A DNA stretch of 64,000 nucleotides from Rhizobacter sp. SG703. GTDB taxonomy: Bacteria; Pseudomonadota; Gammaproteobacteria; Burkholderiales; Burkholderiaceae_C. The notes beneath the pieces were generated by a model. The model was given only the letters and a program-made list of their open reading frames with translations. It searched no databases and was not told where the DNA came from. The translations under genes and the position numbers were made by a program. Location of the stretch: NCBI RefSeq assembly GCF_012275445.1, contig NZ_JAAZQK010000010.1, positions 124,001-188,000 on the forward strand, read 5' to 3'. Below are positions 1-7,072 of this stretch, piece by piece (positions within the stretch are counted from its first letter, which is position 1; the number at the start of each line of letters is the position of its first letter).

Positions 1-404
1 GCATCGGAGTCGTAGTCGTGCTCGCGCGAGACGCTCGCGCCGACCGCATACGACGCGCGGTCGAGGTAGCGCGTCAGCCGCACGTCGCCGGCACGCCGCG
101 TCTCGTGCATCGTCGATGCGCTGGAGACCGCACTCTGCCAGCGCGGCGTCGCGCCCGACAGCGAATCGAGCACCGCGGTGCCTTCGATCGACCAACGCGG
201 GCCGAGCGGCGCGAGCAGGTAGAACGACGGCGAATCGACGGTGATGCGGTGCAGGCCCGGCTGCGAGTCCTCGTAATGCAGGTGCTTGATCGCGACGAGG
301 CCATGCTCCGGCGCGCCCTGCGCTTGCGCGGCGGATGCCATCCAGACGCCGGGCAAGGCCAGCGCCGCGATCACCAGCGCGCCGCGGGGGTCAGTTGCAG
401 CCAC
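1..404 (-). CDS. DUF3570 domain protein, C-terminus beyond the left edge
   Basis: The visible N-terminal 134 codons start with GTG at 404, overlapping the end of the DUF4266 gene by 14 bases. A hydrophobic segment ending MASAAQAQ looks like a signal peptide. It is followed by residues matching the start of DUF3570 proteins (KHLHYEDSQPG, then VDSPSFYLLAPL), which are predicted outer-membrane or periplasmic beta-rich proteins. DUF3570 genes commonly follow a DUF4266 gene, as here. The function of the family is not established; linkage to thioredoxin-like proteins suggests envelope redox work. The gene is incomplete, so length and C-terminal features cannot be judged. Confidence 0.8.
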   Translation of the reverse strand, partial: MAATDPRGALVIAALALPGVWMASAAQAQGAPEHGLVAIKHLHYEDSQPGLHRITVDSPSFYLLAPLGPRWSIEGTAVLDSLSGATPRWQSAVSSASTMHETRRAGDVRLTRYLDRASYAVGASVSREHDYDSD

Positions 405-615
405 AGCCACCTCCGCCGACGCCGGTGCCGCCGGAGGCGGCTTCCTTGCTCGTGTAGATGTGCTGCGCATAGCGTTCGCCGAGCGTGTCGGCGGACATCG
501 TCATCTCGGGCCTGGCGAGCACGCCCTTCTCCCACGGTTGCGGGGGCTGGAAGGCGGCGCAGCCGGACAGGGCGGCGCCGAGGGTGAGCAGGCTGCAGAG
601 GGTTCGGTGTTTCAT
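391..615 (-). CDS. DUF4266 small lipoprotein
   Basis: A 74-residue protein with a lipoprotein signal (lipobox LSGC, Cys19), a central PWEKGVLARPEM motif typical of DUF4266, and a glycine-rich tail ending GGGGCGCN with two further cysteines. The mature protein is very small and would be anchored to the outer membrane. It sits 14 bases after the TlpA-like thioredoxin gene and overlaps the DUF3570 gene, so all three should be translated together. The C-terminal Cys-Gly-Cys could bind a metal or be a thioredoxin substrate (inference). The family role is unknown. Confidence 0.85.
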   Translation of the reverse strand: MKHRTLCSLLTLGAALSGCAAFQPPQPWEKGVLARPEMTMSADTLGERYAQHIYTSKEAASGGTGVGGGGCGCN

Positions 616-629
616 CGATGAGATCTCGG

Positions 630-1121
630 CTACAGGGCGGCGACGATCGCGTCTTCCAGGGTCTTGCGTTCGTCCTCCCGAAAGCCCTGGTGCACCCGCA
701 GCACCTCGCCTTGGCGGCCGATCAGCACCGAGGTCGGCATGCCCTTCACGCCGAAGCGCTTCGCGGAGGTTCCGGCCGCGTCGAACGCCAGCCCGAAGTG
801 CGCCGGCAGCTGCGCGAGGAACGCATCGGCATCGGCCCGCTTCGCATCGAGGTTGATCCCGACCACCTGCAGTCCGCGCGCGCCGTGCTTCGCCTGCATC
901 TCGTTCATCCACGGGAACGACTGCCGGCACGGCCCGCACCACGACGCCCAGAAGTCGAGGTAGACCAGCTTGCCCTTCAGCGCCGACAGGCGCGGCGCCA
1001 CGTCCACCGCGCCCGGCAGGTCGACGTCCGGTGCCGGCTGGCCGGCCTCGATCGCGAGCGCCGGGAACGCGCCCATCCCGCCCGCCGCGAGCAGCGCGGC
1101 GGTCACCGTGCGCCGCCGCAT
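630..1121 (-). CDS. TlpA-like thioredoxin, periplasmic
   Basis: A 163-residue redoxin with an N-terminal signal segment (TAALLAAGGMGAFPALA) and a thioredoxin fold. The active site WCGPC has Cys62 and Cys65, and the cis-proline region reads KGMPTS around residue 129. This is the TlpA/ResA class, which reduces disulfides or delivers electrons to specific envelope partners. Its ATG shares one base with the stop of the preceding His-rich lipoprotein gene (TGATG), implying translational coupling. The neighbouring Cys-containing small lipoproteins are plausible substrates (inference). Confidence 0.9.
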   Translation of the reverse strand: MRRRTVTAALLAAGGMGAFPALAIEAGQPAPDVDLPGAVDVAPRLSALKGKLVYLDFWASWCGPCRQSFPWMNEMQAKHGARGLQVVGINLDAKRADADAFLAQLPAHFGLAFDAAGTSAKRFGVKGMPTSVLIGRQGEVLRVHQGFREDERKTLEDAIVAAL

Positions 1122-1516
1122 CACGCGCAGCTGGCGGTGACGACGTGGGAATGCTGGGAGTCGGTCGTCGAGGTCACGACCACCGCCTGCCCGGCCTTCA
1201 GCGCCTGCAGCTGCGCCGGCGTGAAGCTGACGCTGTGGGCGTGGCTGGCCGCGCCCTGGATGTCGTAGGTCATCGCGGTGGTCGAATCGAGGTCGGCGGC
1301 GGCGATGGTCAGCACGTGGCCGTGGTTGCCGGCGATCTGCCCGCCGGCCGCGCCGCAGCTCTGCGGTGCCGGGCCGGGCGCCGGCGCAGGGGCCGGCCCG
1401 GGCGCGGGTGCCGGGCTGCCGTTGTAGTCGCTGCCGCCACCGCCGCAGGCCTGCAGGAACAGCATCACCGTGCTGCCGGCGGCAGCGCCCAGGAATCCCT
1501 TGCGTGTCATCGTCAT
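1121..1516 (-). CDS. Small His-rich lipoprotein
   Basis: A 131-residue protein of no family I recognise. The N-terminus (TRKGFLGAAAG, then LFLQAC) looks like a lipoprotein signal with Cys24 as lipidation site. A Pro-Ala-Gly linker of about 20 residues leads to a compact domain carrying three His-X-His motifs (H65/H67, H92/H94, H122/H124) and two cysteines (C54 and C130). The paired histidines suggest copper or another soft metal (inference). The gene overlaps the subtilase by ATGA at 1513-1516 and the thioredoxin by one base, so it belongs to the same operon. A Cys pair near a thioredoxin gene suggests a redox partner. Confidence 0.75.
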   Translation of the reverse strand: MTMTRKGFLGAAAGSTVMLFLQACGGGGSDYNGSPAPAPGPAPAPAPGPAPQSCGAAGGQIAGNHGHVLTIAAADLDSTTAMTYDIQGAASHAHSVSFTPAQLQALKAGQAVVVTSTTDSQHSHVVTASCA

Positions 1517-2913
1517 TGCATCGCTCCTCGTGGTCTTTCATCACCCGACTCGATTGGCGGGCCCGTGGGCCTGCCGCGCGAAGCGCACGGTCCGGAACCG
1601 TCCTGCTCCTGTCGGTGGGTGCGGGTGGGAGCGAAAAGAGTTGCAAGCGCTTCGCAGGCGTTGATCGAGGCGCCGCTGCGGCTGCGTTCGAGCGCGGTGC
1701 GCACCGCGGCGGCGTCCTGCGCCGGGACCGCCTCCAGCAACAGCGCCGCGACCGCACTGGCGTGCGCGGCGGCGAGCGACGAGCCGGACGCGTAGTCGTA
1801 GCGGCCGCCGGGTTCGAGCGTCAGGATGTCGCGCCCCGGCGCGCGCAGCACGGTGTCGGCGGCATGCGGCACGCTGTCCGCGCTGTCGACCGCGATCACG
1901 CCGGCGATGCCGGTCGGGAAGCCGTGCGGCCGGCCGTCCGGCGGCATCGCGCCGATCACGATGCGACCGCGGCCCAGCGCGGTGCCGACCAGCCGCGCGA
2001 GCAGCGGGTCGTCGGGCCCGCCGAGGCTCAGGTTGATGATGCGGGCGCCGTCGTCGATGCTCGCGCCCAGCGCCTGCGCCAGCGTGAACGAGTTGCAGCG
2101 CGCCCCGCCTCCGTCGGCCGCGGGACGTTGCCAGCAGGCCTTGTAGACCGACAGCGTCGATTGCGGCGCGACGCCGACGATGCCCTGCCGGTTGTTCGCG
2201 ACCGCGGCGATCACGCCCGCCACCTCGGTGCCGTGGCGGTCGGCATCGAATTGCGCCGGGCGGCCATCGACGAAATCGCGCGTCGCCGCGATGCGGCCCT
2301 GCAGGTCCGGGTGCGTCGTGTCGACGCCGGTGTCGATCAGTGCGATGCGCACGCCGTCGCCGCGCGCACGCTGGTGCGCGTCGACCGCATCGACTTCGAC
2401 GAAGCCGCGCTGCAGGTCGACGTAGGGGTCGTTGTACAGGACCGCATGCGCCGTGGGGGTCGTCGTCGCGACGCTGGTCGCGGCCAGCGTGTCGAAATCC
2501 TGCAGCGGCTGCGCCAGCTCGACGCGCGGGTCGCGCGCCAGCCGGGCCAGCACCTGCTCGCGCTCGGCACCGGGCGCGATCTCCAGCACCACGCAGTGCA
2601 CGCGCAGCGCGCTGATCGGCCACGCGGCGATCTCGCGCAGGCCGTGCTCGCGCTCGATCGCTTCGAGCGTCGCCCGCGCCTCGCTGCCGGCGCCGTAGCG
2701 CTGGCTCGCGTTGTAGGTGGCCAGCGTCGAGCCGGCCTGCGGCACGACGCGCTCGCGCGGGTTCGCGACCGCGACGACGACCAGCCGCTGCGGATGCTCG
2801 CGCAGCAGCGCGGCATCGGCCGCATCGCGCGGCAGCGCCGCCGACGGTGCGGCACAACCGGACAGCAGCAGCACGCCCGCCGCCGCGAACATCGCGGCCA
2901 GCGCGCGGATCAT
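1513..2913 (-). CDS. S8 subtilisin-like serine protease, lipoprotein
   Basis: A 466-residue protease with a lipobox at LLSGC (Cys20), a propeptide-like region of about residues 95-145 and an S8 catalytic domain. Catalytic residues are visible: Asp194 (ALIDTGVDTTHPDL), His227 (DRHGTEVAGV) and Ser379 (ASGSSLAAAHAS). The usual GTSMA is GSSLA here. It should act outside the cytoplasm, tethered to a membrane. ATG at 2913 overlaps the anti-sigma stop (ATGA), and its own stop overlaps the next gene. Coupling to a sigma/anti-sigma pair suggests it either cleaves the anti-sigma factor or is the main product of the regulon (inference). The last 35 residues are low-complexity. Confidence 0.9.
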   Translation of the reverse strand: MIRALAAMFAAAGVLLLSGCAAPSAALPRDAADAALLREHPQRLVVVAVANPRERVVPQAGSTLATYNASQRYGAGSEARATLEAIEREHGLREIAAWPISALRVHCVVLEIAPGAEREQVLARLARDPRVELAQPLQDFDTLAATSVATTTPTAHAVLYNDPYVDLQRGFVEVDAVDAHQRARGDGVRIALIDTGVDTTHPDLQGRIAATRDFVDGRPAQFDADRHGTEVAGVIAAVANNRQGIVGVAPQSTLSVYKACWQRPAADGGGARCNSFTLAQALGASIDDGARIINLSLGGPDDPLLARLVGTALGRGRIVIGAMPPDGRPHGFPTGIAGVIAVDSADSVPHAADTVLRAPGRDILTLEPGGRYDYASGSSLAAAHASAVAALLLEAVPAQDAAAVRTALERSRSGASINACEALATLFAPTRTHRQEQDGSGPCASRGRPTGPPIESGDERPRGAMQ

Positions 2914-3455
2914 CGCGGGCCGCCGACCGGTTCGACCAGTCGCATGCCGGGCGCCGCGCGCAGCGCCGCCACCTTCGCGGCGACCTGCTGCTCGCTCGCC
3001 GCGCGCGCCTGCAGCGCGAGCCCGTAAGCCCCGGCCGCGTTCGGGCCGCTGACGATCTGCAGATCGAGCCCGCGCAGCAGCGCCTGCAGCTCGTCGGCCC
3101 GCAGCGCCGGTGCCGGCACGATGCGCAGCGCGACGCCGGCCGGCTCGCCCGCCGGCGCCGACAGCGTCTGGTAGGCCGGCGCCGCCGCATCGCGCCACAG
3201 CAACCCGGCGCCGAGCACCGACAGCCCGACCGCCTCGACCACGACCGCCGCCGCGAGCCAGCCCACCAGCGGCCCGTGGCCACGCCGACGCGCGGGAGCC
3301 ATCGCCGGCGCGGCGTCACCCTGGTCGATGCGCCGCATCAACCGCTTCAGGCCCGCGTCGGCATCGGTCAGCGGCGGCTGCGGCTCGGCCAGCGCCTGGC
3401 GCAGCGCACGCTGCCAGGCCAGGTCGGTGGAATCGTCATCGGCGTCATGCTTCAT
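2910..3455 (-). CDS. Transmembrane anti-sigma factor
   Basis: A 181-residue protein with a charged N-terminal cytoplasmic part (residues 1-62), one transmembrane helix (about 63-87) and a periplasmic domain (88-181). This layout and its position directly after an ECF sigma gene (11-base overlap at 3445-3455) indicate an anti-sigma factor. No zinc-binding HxxxCxxC motif is visible, so it is not a classical ZAS protein. The periplasmic domain has a beta-alpha-beta look and ends RAAPGMRLVEP (166-176), much like the end of subtilisin propeptides. A subtilase gene follows immediately. Confidence 0.75.
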   Translation of the reverse strand: MKHDADDDSTDLAWQRALRQALAEPQPPLTDADAGLKRLMRRIDQGDAAPAMAPARRRGHGPLVGWLAAAVVVEAVGLSVLGAGLLWRDAAAPAYQTLSAPAGEPAGVALRIVPAPALRADELQALLRGLDLQIVSGPNAAGAYGLALQARAASEQQVAAKVAALRAAPGMRLVEPVGGPR

Positions 3456-4092
3456 CGTCGTTCTCCTGGCGGCCCGCGCGGCCCGAATGCCGCACGGCCG
3501 GCATGCCGGCCAGCATCGGCAGCACCTGGCGCAGTTTCGCGCGGGCGTGGAACATGCGCGCCTTCACGGTGCTGAGCTCGCAGTCCATGATCTGCGCCAC
3601 CTCGTCGAGCGAATGGCCGGCGCCGTAGGCCAGCTCCATCGTCGCGCGCTGTTCGGCAGTGAGCCGGCGCATGCCCTTGGCGACCCAGTCGGCCAGCTCG
3701 TGGCGGGCGTGGGGGTCGTCGAGGGCATGCAGGGCGTCGGCCGCGCTCGCCGCGTCGGCCGGTTCGGTCGGTTCGTCGCCATGCTCGCGCAGCGTCTTCA
3801 GCGCGCAACGCCACGCGATGCCGAGGATCCAGGTCGACACCCGCGAGTCGCCGCGGAACTCGCCGGCCTTCTGCCAGACGATCCAGAAGGTGTCGTTGAT
3901 CACCTCCTCGACCACGTCGGCGCGGCGTGTCAGCCGGGCCAGGAAGCGGTCGAGGCGGCGGTGGTAGCCGCGGTACAGCGACTCCATCGCCGCCCGCTCG
4001 CCCAGCGCGATCCGGTGCAGCAGCGCGGCCTCGTCCGCATCGCCCTGGGGGGCGGCGGCGGGGCGGGCGCGGATCAGCGAAAGCAGCGGCAT
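3445..4092 (-). CDS. RNA polymerase sigma factor, ECF type
   Basis: A 215-residue sigma-70 family protein with only regions 2 and 4. Region 2 lies at about residues 35-101 (LYRGYHRRLDRFLARL, DTFWIVWQKAGEF). Region 4 lies at about 143-190, with helix-turn-helix SLDEVAQIMDCELSTVKAR. It heads the operon that runs to the left edge. The 55 bases before it contain an AT-rich stretch and TGCAACTTT about 40 bases before the start, which could be its own promoter. The overlapping anti-sigma gene is the expected regulator. Confidence 0.93.
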   Translation of the reverse strand: MPLLSLIRARPAAAPQGDADEAALLHRIALGERAAMESLYRGYHRRLDRFLARLTRRADVVEEVINDTFWIVWQKAGEFRGDSRVSTWILGIAWRCALKTLREHGDEPTEPADAASAADALHALDDPHARHELADWVAKGMRRLTAEQRATMELAYGAGHSLDEVAQIMDCELSTVKARMFHARAKLRQVLPMLAGMPAVRHSGRAGRQENDDEA

Positions 4093-4147
4093 GACGGTGT
4101 GTACGCGCGAGCGCCGCGAAAGTTGCAGAAATATTTCGGGCGCGCGA

Positions 4148-4867
4148 TCAGAACCCGACCGTGAAGCTGCCGACCCAGCGGGCGTCGGCCGCCGGACCGA
4201 AGCGCTCGCGCGCCCGGCGGTCGCTGGCCACGCGCGCCAGCTCGAACTGCAGCGCGCCGACGCGCCCGCTCACGCCCAGGTGGCCGTAGTCATAGCTGAA
4301 GCCGGCGCGGCGCTGCAGGTCCTGGTGGCCGAGCCCGGCCGCCAGCGCCAGCGACACCGGGCCCAAGCGCCCCAGCGGCTCGCGCAGCACCAGGTCGGCG
4401 GCCCAGCCGCTGCGGTGGCCGGCCGGCGACACGTGGGCCTGGCGCAGCGCGGTGACCGAGCCGAACACCCGGTCGCGCCACGCGACGGTCGCACCGAATT
4501 CGTCGCGCTCGAAGGCGCGCAGGTAGTCGTCGAACGGGTAGGCGTAGTGGGTGGCCGCCAGCTGGGCGCTCCAGTCGTCGTCCAGACGGAAGGCATGGCC
4601 CGCGCGGGCGTGCAGCTGGGTTGTCCAGCCCTCGTCGGCGGACGGGCGCAGCGTCGCGATGCCCAGGCCCGCGATCCAGCCGTCGGCGGCGTCCGCCGAC
4701 ACGCCGGCCTGCAGCACAGGTTTGCCGTTGCCGAGCGCGACGCCGCGCACCAGCAGCGCCGAACTGGCGCCCAGCGTGGCATCGATGTCCTGGGCCTGGG
4801 CGGCGGCGGCGAGCGACAAGGCCGCGACGGCCGTCGTCGCCACCCGCCACCGGAGCGGCGCCGTCAT
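4148..4867 (-). CDS. TorF-family putative porin (TIGR02001-like)
   Basis: A 239-residue exported protein with signal peptide (AAALSL to AQAQ, cleavage near residue 26). Its N-terminal mature motif LLVRGVALGNGKPVLQAG resembles the TIGR02001/TorF family. The rest alternates short hydrophobic beta strands with aromatic ends and closes with FTVGF, a typical outer-membrane C-terminal phenylalanine. It is probably a small beta-barrel. It lies 17 bases after the glycine-zipper gene and 55 bases before the sigma factor gene, so read-through into the sigma operon is possible. Substrate unknown. Confidence 0.7.
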   Translation of the reverse strand: MTAPLRWRVATTAVAALSLAAAAQAQDIDATLGASSALLVRGVALGNGKPVLQAGVSADAADGWIAGLGIATLRPSADEGWTTQLHARAGHAFRLDDDWSAQLAATHYAYPFDDYLRAFERDEFGATVAWRDRVFGSVTALRQAHVSPAGHRSGWAADLVLREPLGRLGPVSLALAAGLGHQDLQRRAGFSYDYGHLGVSGRVGALQFELARVASDRRARERFGPAADARWVGSFTVGF

Positions 4868-4884
4868 GCGCCGGCGGTCGACGA

Positions 4885-5493
4885 TCAGGCCTTCGGCAGC
4901 GGGATCGCCTTCAAGGTGCTGCCTTCGACCTCGAAGCGCCCGCCGACCGCCGGGGCGGCCTGCTGCGTGACGGTGCGGGTCGTGCCGTCGTCCATGCGCA
5001 GGCGCACCTGGTAGACGGTGGTGCTGCGGGCGCGCTTCTCGACCTCGTGGCCGGCGAAGCCGCCGCCGACGGCGCCCAGCACCGTCATCGCCTTCTTGCC
5101 GTTGCCGCCGCCCATCTGGTGGCCGACCACGCCGCCGAGCACACCGCCGGCGACCGCGCCGATGCCGGTGCCTTCGCCCTTGCGGGTCTCGGCCTTCACG
5201 CTCTCGACGGTGCCGCAGTTCGCGCAGACGTCGGCCGCTGCCGTGGTCGTGGCGGCCGGTACCGGCTTGACATGGTTGGCCTTGCCCTTGGCGGGGACCA
5301 CCACGGCGACCGGCGCCGCGGCGTCGACCGGCGCAGGCTTCGGTCCGCTGGTGAGTGCCGCGGCCAGCGCACCGGCGCCGACCACGCCCAGCCCGCCGGC
5401 GACCCACCAGGCGGTGCGGCGCGGGGAGGCTGCGGCGGCGCCCGGCGTGGCCGAAGGATCGAGGGCGAGGCTGCTGGAGGTGGTGTTGTCCAT
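4885..5493 (-). CDS. Glycine-zipper 2TM domain protein
   Basis: A 202-residue protein with a single N-terminal transmembrane helix (about 29-47), a Pro/Ala/Val linker, a CANC motif (C90, C93), and a glycine-zipper segment at about 107-150 (IGAVAGGVLGGVVGHQMGGG, then VLGAVGGGFAGHEVEKR). A small C-terminal beta domain (VYQVRLRMDDGTTRTVTQ) follows. Such proteins are envelope proteins related to SlyB and Rick_17kDa_Anti. It probably forms a two-gene unit with the porin-like gene downstream. The role is unknown; envelope integrity or lipoprotein-like structure is likely. Confidence 0.85.
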   Translation of the reverse strand: MDNTTSSSLALDPSATPGAAAASPRRTAWWVAGGLGVVGAGALAAALTSGPKPAPVDAAAPVAVVVPAKGKANHVKPVPAATTTAAADVCANCGTVESVKAETRKGEGTGIGAVAGGVLGGVVGHQMGGGNGKKAMTVLGAVGGGFAGHEVEKRARSTTVYQVRLRMDDGTTRTVTQQAAPAVGGRFEVEGSTLKAIPLPKA

Positions 5494-5577
5494 GGGGAAT
5501 CCTGGTTCAAGAAAAAGCGGTCATCGGAAAGACGGTCGGGACGGCCGCGGCGCGCCCGAGCGTTGCAGGCGTGATCA

Positions 5578-7050
5578 TCACCCCAGGAAGCCCAGATTTC
5601 GTTTCGAAAAGTTCCCGAGGTTCGGAAAAACCATGTCGAGGTTGGCATCGCTGACGCCGAACCACTTGCCCAGCGTCGCGCCGACCTGGTCGACCGCGAT
5701 GCCCGGCAGCAGGCTGCCCGAGCCCACTTCGTCGTCGTGGTTGATGCCGACCTGCGGGAAGCGGCCGTAGAGCTCGCCGCCCTTGACCGCGCCGCCGTGC
5801 ACGAAGTGGTGGCCACCCCAGCCGTGGTCGGTGCCGTCGCCGTTGCTGGTGAAGGTGCGGCCGAAATCGGACGCGGTGAACAGCGTCACCTGCTCGCGCA
5901 CGCCCAACGTCGCGAGCGTCGCGTCGAAGTAGTTGATCGCATGCGAGATGCGCGCGTACAGGTCGGCATGCGCGCGGTTCTGGTTGTCGTGCGTGTCGAA
6001 GCCGCCGATGCTGACGAAGAACACCTGCCGCTTGGTGCCGAGCGCGGTGCGTGCGCCGATGATGCGCGCCACCGTCTGCAGCTGCTGCGCGAGGCCGTTG
6101 TTGGCGTTCGCTCGCTGCGCCGGGTTGTAGTACTGGGTCGGCGCGGTCACGGTCGACGCGGTGAAGGCGCTCTGGAAGGCCGCCTGCGCGTCCATCGAAC
6201 GGCGCACGATCACCTGGTGTTCCTTGCCGAGCAGGTTCTGGTTGTCGGCGGTGATGATGGACTTGAAGGCGGTGGTCGCCGCGGTCGAGCCGAACAGCGA
6301 GCCGGTCAGCCCGCCGATGGCCGTGGCGCCGTTGTTCGTCACCTGGTACTGGAACACCGAGTTGCCGGCCATGTAGACCGCATTGCCCTGCACCGAGATG
6401 TTGGTGAAGGTCGAGGTGCTGTTGTTGCCGGCCAGCAGGTCGCCGAAGCGGCCGCCCCAGCCGACGCGCGCGCCTTCGGGGCCGAGCGCCTGCCACATCG
6501 ACTGCTGGTCGTTGTGCGAGAACAGCTTGGCCGGGCGCGTCTTCGTGCCCTTCTGGTACTCGGCCTTGGTCAGCGGCGTCACCAGCGGCCCGGCGTTGGC
6601 GATGATGGCGAGCCGGCCCGCGTCGAACAGCGACTTGGTCTCGGTCATGCTCGGGTGCAGCGCGAACTTGCGCGCCGCGTTCTCCGGGTTCGCGAGGTTC
6701 TTCGGTGCGATCGACAGCACGCCGCCGAGCGCCGCCGGCGAGCCGGCCGCGGCCGTCGCGTCGGCGGCGGTGCCGACCGGCTTCAGCGCGATCGGGTCCG
6801 GCGCGGTCGCGCGCAGCGTGCTGTAGGTCTGCCACGACGCGTCGTCCCACGGCAGCACCATGTTGGCGGAGTCGTTGCCGCCGTACATGAACAGGCAGAC
6901 GATGGCCTTGTAGTCGCTGGCGGTCTGCGCGACGGCCGCGCCCATCGTGGCCATGTTCAGCGCGAAGGGCAGGCCGGCCGAACCGACGGAGCCCGACAGG
7001 ATCGTTGCGCGGCGCAGGAATTCGCGGCGGGAAGCTTGGTTGGTCGTCAT
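5578..7050 (-). CDS. DUF1501 family exported protein
   Basis: A 490-residue protein with a twin-arginine signal (SRREFLRRATILSG). The DUF1501 body has sulfatase/phosphatase-like motifs (IVCLFMYGGNDSANMVLP near the start; FTASDFGRTFTSNGDGTDHGWGGHHF near the end; GGFDTHDNQ in the middle). The His/Asp-rich signatures fit an alkaline-phosphatase-superfamily fold. The gene follows the DUF1800 gene by 22 bases, the usual pairing of these two families. The pair is widespread in bacteria but its biochemical role is not established. Confidence 0.9.
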   Translation of the reverse strand: MTTNQASRREFLRRATILSGSVGSAGLPFALNMATMGAAVAQTASDYKAIVCLFMYGGNDSANMVLPWDDASWQTYSTLRATAPDPIALKPVGTAADATAAAGSPAALGGVLSIAPKNLANPENAARKFALHPSMTETKSLFDAGRLAIIANAGPLVTPLTKAEYQKGTKTRPAKLFSHNDQQSMWQALGPEGARVGWGGRFGDLLAGNNSTSTFTNISVQGNAVYMAGNSVFQYQVTNNGATAIGGLTGSLFGSTAATTAFKSIITADNQNLLGKEHQVIVRRSMDAQAAFQSAFTASTVTAPTQYYNPAQRANANNGLAQQLQTVARIIGARTALGTKRQVFFVSIGGFDTHDNQNRAHADLYARISHAINYFDATLATLGVREQVTLFTASDFGRTFTSNGDGTDHGWGGHHFVHGGAVKGGELYGRFPQVGINHDDEVGSGSLLPGIAVDQVGATLGKWFGVSDANLDMVFPNLGNFSKRNLGFLG

Positions 7051-7072
7051 GTCCGCTTTCCTTACTTCTGGG

